Source: an uncultured Rikenella sp. (GTDB taxonomy: Bacteria > Bacteroidota > Bacteroidia > Bacteroidales > Rikenellaceae). From it: a DNA stretch of 57,671 nt. The stretch's first letter is position 1. Each line of letters begins with the position of its first letter. The stretch spans positions 1 through 57,671 of the forward strand of contig NZ_CAJTUJ010000001.1 in the NCBI RefSeq assembly GCF_910579375.1, given 5' to 3'. The notes beneath the pieces were generated by a model. The model saw nothing but the letters and a program-made list of their open reading frames with translations, was not told the DNA's origin and made no database searches. Shown here in pieces: positions 52,844-57,671 of the stretch. Both the position numbers and the translations under genes were made by a program.

Positions 52844-53206
52844 TTAAAAGCCTTTCCGGTATTTCTTTTCGAAGATATCCATATGTTCCTCGCCCCAGCG
52901 GATCATGGCATCGATGATGGGCAACAACGAGAGCCCCAGCGAAGTTATCCTATATTCCGATCTGGGAGGCAGTTCCGGAAAAATGGTTTTCGATACCAGC
53001 CCGTCCTCCACCATCTCTTTCAACTGTATGTCCAGTACGCGGGGCGTGGCTTCCGGCAGGCATTTGTGGATCTCGCTCGGCCGTATTCCTTCCGGCCGGG
53101 TACGCATTTCGTCAAGAATACAGGATTTCCATTTCGATTCGATCAGACTCATCGTCAAACGGAGCGGACAATCGAGGTCGATCGGTATTTTTCTTTCGTA
53201 GGCCAT
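52844..53206 (-). CDS. HxlR-family transcriptional regulator
   Basis: This 120-residue winged-helix protein has the family layout DCPLRLTMSLIESKWKSCILDEM (with the N-terminal Cys), RPSEIHKCLPEATPRVLDIQLKEM, then the wing FPELPPRSEYRITSLG. HxlR proteins often sense oxidants or electrophiles through Cys; there is one at residue 14 here. It is divergent to an NTF2-like gene with 147 bp between; a weak -7 box (TAATTTTA, 53238-53231) is on its side. Confidence 0.93.
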   Translation of the reverse strand: MAYERKIPIDLDCPLRLTMSLIESKWKSCILDEMRTRPEGIRPSEIHKCLPEATPRVLDIQLKEMVEDGLVSKTIFPELPPRSEYRITSLGLSLLPIIDAMIRWGEEHMDIFEKKYRKGF

Positions 53207-53265
53207 AGGTGTTCCGGGTGGGATTCGCTGTAAAATTAGTGATAATGTTCGATCACGTCATACCC

Positions 53266-53299
53266 AATAATTTTTCGGTATATGAATAATTTTTCGGTA
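53266..53299. promoter_or_regulatory. Duplicated 15-bp operator candidate in the hxlR / NTF2-like divergent region
   Basis: AATAATTTTTCGGTA occurs twice without mismatch, at 53266-53280 and 53285-53299, ending 1 bp before the TTG of the right-hand promoter. The position suits binding of the HxlR protein to control both genes. Confidence 0.65.
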
Positions 53300-53300
53300 C

Positions 53301-53331
53301 TTGCGGTTACCGGAACACCGTTCTAACTTTG
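53301..53331 (+). promoter_or_regulatory. Promoter of the NTF2-like gene
   Basis: TTG (53301-53303), 20 bp, TAACTTTG (53324-53331), 22 bp before ATG 53354. Confidence 0.72.
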
Positions 53332-53353
53332 CCGGCAAAAAGAAAACAAAAAC

Positions 53354-53740
53354 ATGAGAAGCGAAATTATAGAATACGAGGCTGTACAGGAGGCCGCTAT
53401 GAAGTTTGTCAAGAGTGTTGCCGAGGGAGACAGCCGGCATGCCAGAACTCTTTTCGTCGATGATGCCGTACTTTTCGGCTATCTGGACGGAGTGTTGGAA
53501 CGCGGCTCCATCGACCGATTTTACCGGAACGTGGATACGGTGGGAGCCGGTTCCGGATTCAAGGCTCGCGTAGATGTCCTTGCCGTAGAGGAGACTGTGG
53601 CCGTCGTGCGCGTATTGGAAGAGGGATGGGGTGGCCGAATCGATTTTACGGACTATTTGTTGCTTCTGAAGATCGACGGAGCGTGGAGATGCGTGGCAAA
53701 AGCATACAATCAGAACTCGAATACCGTTTCGCGCAAATAG
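53354..53740 (+). CDS. NTF2-like / putative lumazine-binding family protein
   Basis: A 128-residue cone-shaped NTF2-fold protein: AAMKFVKSVAEGDSRHARTLF (first helices), LERGSIDRFYRNVD, ARVDVLAVEETVAVVRVLEE and DYLLLLKIDGAWRCVAKAYNQ (closing strands with the Lys-Ala-Tyr pattern of the Lumazine_bd_2 group). No signal peptide. Divergent from an HxlR regulator, so probably induced by its signal; a small-molecule-binding or detoxification role is likely but unproven. Confidence 0.85.
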   Translation: MRSEIIEYEAVQEAAMKFVKSVAEGDSRHARTLFVDDAVLFGYLDGVLERGSIDRFYRNVDTVGAGSGFKARVDVLAVEETVAVVRVLEEGWGGRIDFTDYLLLLKIDGAWRCVAKAYNQNSNTVSRK

Positions 53741-53767
53741 TTCCGCAGGAGTAAAAAAGGATTAAAA

Positions 53768-53808
53768 CAGAGAGGGGGAAGACATTTGCCATGTCTTCCC
53801 CCTCTCTG
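53768..53808. terminator. Bidirectional terminator between NTF2-like gene and gltA
   Basis: A perfect 18-bp stem (53768-53785 with 53791-53808) and loop TTGCC. Both flanking genes converge on it; T residues follow on the minus strand. Confidence 0.85.
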
Positions 53809-53823
53809 TGGTCGGAGATGCGG

Positions 53824-55182
53824 CTACCGTTGTTCCAACGCCTTGTATTCCGTAGCTGGAGCGACATTCTTATAGGCCGGCCGGATAATGCGCCGACTGT
53901 CGAAATTCAGCTCCTCTGTCCGGTGTGCCACCCATCCGGCGATACGCGACATGGCGAACAACGGGGTGTAGACCTCCCGCGGCAATCCGATCATGTCGTA
54001 CACGAAGCCCGAATAGAAGTCCACATTGGCGCACACCTTTTTGTTCACCGAGTTGCCTTTGAATTCCATGAAGCTCTCCACGGCTAGCCGTTCGACGGAT
54101 TCGAGAAAAGCGAACTCCTTCTCCCGTCCCTTCTCCTGGGCCAGCGAACGTGCCATCTCCTTGAGCAGCAGGGCTCGCGGATCGGAAATCGTGTAGACCG
54201 CATGTCCGATCCCGTAAATCAACCCCTTCTTGTCGTACACCTCCTTGCGCAGCATCCGCATCAGGTAAGCCTTGATCTCCGCCTCGTCCGTCCAGTCCGA
54301 GATCACCTCTCGCAAGTGGGCGAACATGTCGATGACCTGCAAATTGGCTCCCCCGTGCAACGGCCCTTTCAGCGAACCGATCGCTGCTGCGATCGAAGAG
54401 TAGGTGTCCGTCCCCGACGAGCTGGTCACCCGCGTCGTGAAGGTCGAGTTGTTCCCCCCGCCGTGTTCCGCATGCAGAATCAGGCACAGGTCCAATACTT
54501 TGACATCCAGCGGGGTATATCCTTTGGAACCCTTCATCATGTAGATGAAGTTTTCGGCCAGCGAGAAGCCCGGTTTCGGAATCCGGATGTGCAGCGACCC
54601 GCCGTTCTTGTTGTGGTTCATCGTGTGGTAGGCATAGGCGATGATCGACGGAAACTTCGCGATCAGGTCTACCGACTGCCGTACCAGATTGTCGCGCGAG
54701 GTATCGTCCGGATTCTCGTCGAAAGCGTAGAGCACCAGTACCGACCGCGCCAGGATGTTCATGATGTCGTTCCCGTAGAGTTGCAGGATGTTCATCTTCG
54801 CCGCATGGCGCAAGACCATCTGTTCGTTCAGCAGGTTGGTGAAGGTGTCCAGCTCCTCCCTGTCCGGCAGGTAGCCCGAGAGCAGCAAAAAGGCCGTCTC
54901 CTCATATCCTAACCGCTCTTCGTCCTGGACGCCGTGCACGAGATCGGCCACGTCGATCCCCCGGTAGAGCAGTTTGCCGGGAATGGCTTTCAAACCTTTG
55001 CCGTCGGCCAGCCGTTCGTAGCCCACCACGTCGCCGATGTTGGTCAGACCGACCAGCACCCCCGAGTGATCCTCATTCCGCAGCCCGCGTTTCACGCCGA
55101 AGCATTTGAAGAGGTCGTTTTCGATCCGCGAAGTCTCCTTGACGGTTTCCGAGAGCTTGTATATCAGATAGTCTTTATTCAT
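53824..55182 (-). CDS. gltA: Citrate synthase
   Basis: 452 residues; condenses acetyl-CoA and oxaloacetate. The catalytic residues appear in [18 protein letters not shown] (His), [14 protein letters not shown] (His) and the later Asp region [16 protein letters not shown]. It has an N-terminal extension of about 45 residues, as in the long Bacteroidales form. The ATG overlaps the icd stop by 8 nt, so it is the last gene of the acn-icd-gltA operon. Confidence 0.95.
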   Translation of the reverse strand: MNKDYLIYKLSETVKETSRIENDLFKCFGVKRGLRNEDHSGVLVGLTNIGDVVGYERLADGKGLKAIPGKLLYRGIDVADLVHGVQDEERLGYEETAFLLLSGYLPDREELDTFTNLLNEQMVLRHAAKMNILQLYGNDIMNILARSVLVLYAFDENPDDTSRDNLVRQSVDLIAKFPSIIAYAYHTMNHNKNGGSLHIRIPKPGFSLAENFIYMMKGSKGYTPLDVKVLDLCLILHAEHGGGNNSTFTTRVTSSSGTDTYSSIAAAIGSLKGPLHGGANLQVIDMFAHLREVISDWTDEAEIKAYLMRMLRKEVYDKKGLIYGIGHAVYTISDPRALLLKEMARSLAQEKGREKEFAFLESVERLAVESFMEFKGNSVNKKVCANVDFYSGFVYDMIGLPREVYTPLFAMSRIAGWVAHRTEELNFDSRRIIRPAYKNVAPATEYKALEQR

Positions 55183-56452
55183 CTCCTTTGTCGTTAATTT
55201 TCGCGATCAACAGATCGGCAAATTCGCTGGTCGAGAGCCGGGTGCCGTTCTCCATAAAACGAACCAGATCGTAGGTCGCTTTTCCCTCGACGAATGCGCT
55301 CTCCATGGCCCGTATAATAGCCTCTCCAGCCTCTGCCCATCCCATGTATTGGAGCATCATGACCGCCGAGAGCAGGAGCGAGCAGGGGTTGGCCTTGTTC
55401 TTCCCAGCATGGATCGGCGCCGTCCCGTGCGTGGCCTCGAAAATGGCATGTCCCGTGGTGTAGTTGATATTGGCCCCCGGCGCGATCCCGATGCCGCCGA
55501 CCATGGCGGCCAGCTGATCCGAAATATAGTCCCCGTTCAGGTTCAGGGTGGCGATCACCGAGAACTCCCGCGGTTTGAGCAGCGTCCACTGTAGGAAAGC
55601 GTCGGCAATGGCATCTTTGATAATGACTTTGCCCGCGTTCACAGCCGCCGTCTGAGCCGTATTCGCAGCCTCTTCCCCTTCCGCTTTCTTAATCCGTTCC
55701 CACTCGGCCCAAGTGAAGGTCTGTCCGCCGAACTCCCGTTCCGCCAACTCGTACCCCCAATTCTTGAAGGAACCCTCGGTGAACTTCATGATATTCCCCT
55801 TGTGCACCAAAGTCACCGACGGCAGGCGATGGTCGATCGCATACCGAATCGCCGCCCGCACGAGCCGTTCCGTCCCCTCCCGGGAGACCGGTTTGATGCC
55901 GAACGACGAACTCTCCGGAAAGCGAATCTTCCGAACCCCCATCTCGTTGATCAGAAATTCCCGCAACCTGATCGCCTCCGGCGTTCCTGTCTGCCACTCG
56001 ATTCCGGCGTAGATATCCTCCGTATTCTCCCGGAAAATCACCATGTCGACATCCTGCGGCCGCTTGAGCGGTGTCACGACCCCCTGGAAATAACGGGTCG
56101 GACGCTGGCAGACGTACAAATCGAGCTCCTGCCGCAAAGCGACGTTCAACGACCGAATCCCTCCGCCGATCGGCGTGGTCAGCGGCCCTTTGATCCCCAC
56201 GAGGTACTCTCGAAAAATCTCCAGCGTCTCAGCCGGGAGCCATTCGCCTGTCCGGTCGAACGCTTTTTGACCAGCCAGCACCTCCCGCCACTCGATCTGC
56301 CGTTGCCCGCCGTAACAAGCCGCGACTGCCGCGTCGACAATTCGCCGCGTCGCCGGCCAGATATCCACTCCGATGCCGTCCCCCTCAATAAAAGGAATGA
56401 CCGGTTTGTCCGGCACCTCCAAAACTCCGTTGCTGATGGTGATTTTATTCAT
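55175..56452 (-). CDS. icd: Isocitrate dehydrogenase (NADP-dependent)
   Basis: 425 residues; oxidises isocitrate to 2-oxoglutarate. Marks: [20 protein letters not shown], the substrate-binding [20 protein letters not shown] with the phosphorylatable Ser, [19 protein letters not shown], metal ligands in [18 protein letters not shown] and the NADP site [17 protein letters not shown]. Its ATG overlaps the aconitase stop by one base (TAATG). Confidence 0.95.
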   Translation of the reverse strand: MNKITISNGVLEVPDKPVIPFIEGDGIGVDIWPATRRIVDAAVAACYGGQRQIEWREVLAGQKAFDRTGEWLPAETLEIFREYLVGIKGPLTTPIGGGIRSLNVALRQELDLYVCQRPTRYFQGVVTPLKRPQDVDMVIFRENTEDIYAGIEWQTGTPEAIRLREFLINEMGVRKIRFPESSSFGIKPVSREGTERLVRAAIRYAIDHRLPSVTLVHKGNIMKFTEGSFKNWGYELAEREFGGQTFTWAEWERIKKAEGEEAANTAQTAAVNAGKVIIKDAIADAFLQWTLLKPREFSVIATLNLNGDYISDQLAAMVGGIGIAPGANINYTTGHAIFEATHGTAPIHAGKNKANPCSLLLSAVMMLQYMGWAEAGEAIIRAMESAFVEGKATYDLVRFMENGTRLSTSEFADLLIAKINDKGDE

Positions 56453-57671
56453 TATGCGTTCGTTTTTTTGCTCAGTAAGTTGAGTGCGCTCCCCGCCCGG
56501 AACCAGGCAATTTGCAGCTCGTTATAAGTATGTTCGGCCTCGAAACTTTCGGTAGTCCCGTCCGCGTGTTGCAACACGACGGTCATCGGAACCCCCGGTG
56601 CAAAGTCTTTCAGACCGAGTATCGAAATTGTATCGTCTTCCCGCACCTTCTCCCAGTCCGCCTTATGGGCGAAAGTCAAGGCCAGAATGCCCTGTTTCTT
56701 GAGGTTGGTCTCGTGGATCCGGGCGAACGACTGCGCCAGCACCGCTTTTACCCCCAAAAACCGAGGCTCCATCGCCGCATGCTCCCGCGACGAACCCTCG
56801 CCGTAGTTTTCCTGCGCCACCACGATGCTTCCCACCTCCTTGGCCTTATAGTCCTTCGCTACAGCCGAGACCTTGTCGTATGTCTGCCCCGGTAGAGTCG
56901 GATTCAATACGCAGTTCACCGCATCCCGTCCCTCCGTCGCGAAAGCGTTGGTCGCCCCCATCAACAAGTTGTCCGAAATGTTTTCGAGGTGCCCGCGAAA
57001 CCTGAGCCAGGGCCCGGCCATCGAGATATGGTCGGTGGTGCATTTCCCCCGCGTTTTGATCAGCAGTCGCAGCCCCTCGAAATCTTCTCCGTCCCATGCC
57101 GCGAACGGCTCCAGCCGTTGCAGCCGTTGAGAATCCGGCGCGATAACCACCGTCACATCTGTCCCGTCCGCCGCCGGCGCCTGATAACCCGGATCGTCCA
57201 CTGCGAACCCTGCGGCGGGCTGCTCCCGGCCCGTCGGCGCATCCAGCCGCACCGCCGTTCCCTCCTTATCGGGTATCGTGTCGGTCAGCGGGTTGAAAGT
57301 AATGCGTCCCGCAATCGTCATAGCCGTCACCACCTCCGGCGAGGCAATAAAAGCATGGGTTTTCGGATTTCCATCGTTCCGCGCCGCGAAGTTCCGGTTA
57401 AAGCTGGTGACGATCGAATTCGCCCGTGTCGAATCGTCCGTATGCCGTTTCCATTGCCCGATGCAGGCCCCGCACGCATTCGCCATGACGATGCCGCCGA
57501 TCGCTTCGAAATCGCGCAACAGTCCGTCCCGCTCCGCCGTGTAGCGCACCTGCTCCGATCCCGGCGTCACGATGTATTGCGCCTGAACGGTCAAACCTTT
57601 CTCCGCCGCTTGTCGCGCCACCGACGCCGCCCGGGTCATGTCTTCGTAAGAGGAGTCGGTGCACGAGCCGA
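56452..57671 (-). CDS. acn: Aconitate hydratase (C-terminal part, cut by window end)
   Basis: Aconitase converts citrate to isocitrate with a 4Fe-4S cluster. The frame is open to the window end, where it reads [16 protein letters not shown], holding one cluster Cys; a second region [14 protein letters not shown] ([13 protein letters not shown]) holds the other two. The C-terminal swivel domain has [19 protein letters not shown] and the active-site Arg in [19 protein letters not shown]. The N-terminal third is outside the window. First gene seen in the acn-icd-gltA operon, consistent with an oxidative branch toward 2-oxoglutarate. Confidence 0.94.
   Translation of the reverse strand, partial: GSCTDSSYEDMTRAASVARQAAEKGLTVQAQYIVTPGSEQVRYTAERDGLLRDFEAIGGIVMANACGACIGQWKRHTDDSTRANSIVTSFNRNFAARNDGNPKTHAFIASPEVVTAMTIAGRITFNPLTDTIPDKEGTAVRLDAPTGREQPAAGFAVDDPGYQAPAADGTDVTVVIAPDSQRLQRLEPFAAWDGEDFEGLRLLIKTRGKCTTDHISMAGPWLRFRGHLENISDNLLMGATNAFATEGRDAVNCVLNPTLPGQTYDKVSAVAKDYKAKEVGSIVVAQENYGEGSSREHAAMEPRFLGVKAVLAQSFARIHETNLKKQGILALTFAHKADWEKVREDDTISILGLKDFAPGVPMTVVLQHADGTTESFEAEHTYNELQIAWFRAGSALNLLSKKTNA

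Noticed and set aside
1..57671. tRNA or rRNA genes
   Set aside because: I looked in the gaps, including the element junction at mnmE, and saw no cloverleaf-like or rRNA sequence.

Overview
The window looks like a Bacteroidales chromosome, most likely Alistipes or another member of the Rikenellaceae. This rests on protein flavour (a PyrB/PyrI pair, an rplM-rpsI-rpsB-tsf cluster, a DUF5009 membrane acyltransferase, a DUF-type PspC protein), on the general lack of Shine-Dalgarno sequences, and on several promoters of the Bacteroidetes form (TTTG or TTG, about 19-20 bp, TAnnTTTG). The genus is an inference.

Region 1 (1 to about 13.6 kb) is visibly more AT-rich than the rest and is the right part of an integrated mobilizable element that ends at the 3' end of mnmE. 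Its left end lies outside the window. Cargo on the + strand is a type I restriction-modification locus: the 3' part of hsdM, a DinD-RhuM fusion gene, an expressed hsdS, and then a second, silent hsdS in opposite orientation, followed by a tyrosine recombinase. The two hsdS copies share a 43-bp inverted repeat at the start (42/43 identical), a 63-bp inverted repeat in the central spacer (62/63 identical) and a short one at the stop codons. The recombinase could therefore shuffle four specificity alleles. On the - strand follows the transfer and maintenance module: a poly-HTH zinc-binding protein, the integrase, a two-TM protein, an excisionase-like HTH protein, an AAA ATPase, a candidate oriT, MobC, a relaxase and a coiled-coil membrane protein.

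Region 2 (13.6-30 kb) is GC-rich core chromosome: mnmE, a YqhD alcohol dehydrogenase and cupin, greA, then a same-strand run yigZ-pyrB-pyrI-uvrA-M16 peptidase-O-methyltransferase. These meet a tightly coupled - strand operon of free methionine-R-sulfoxide reductase plus a ZnuABC-like metal transporter. The ribosomal operon rplM-rpsI-rpsB-tsf has a well-formed promoter, a possible attenuator and a UUCG-type terminator.

Region 3 (30-40 kb) holds truA, pepD, an AraC regulator, a Cys-nucleophile alpha/beta hydrolase, a DUF5009 protein, PspC, fabD and a GH2-family protein that has lost its catalytic residues. Next comes a 260-bp element made of nested hairpins with mirror-image arms.

Region 4 (39.7-57.7 kb) contains plsC-parE-parC-aroK-UbiA prenyltransferase, an AarF/UbiB kinase with a small coiled-coil partner, cardiolipin synthase, an outer-membrane barrel protein, PhoH, purC, a divergent HxlR regulator/NTF2-like pair with a duplicated 15-bp operator candidate, and the TCA operon aconitase-icd-citrate synthase, which is cut by the right window edge. 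I saw no tRNA, rRNA or CRISPR array.
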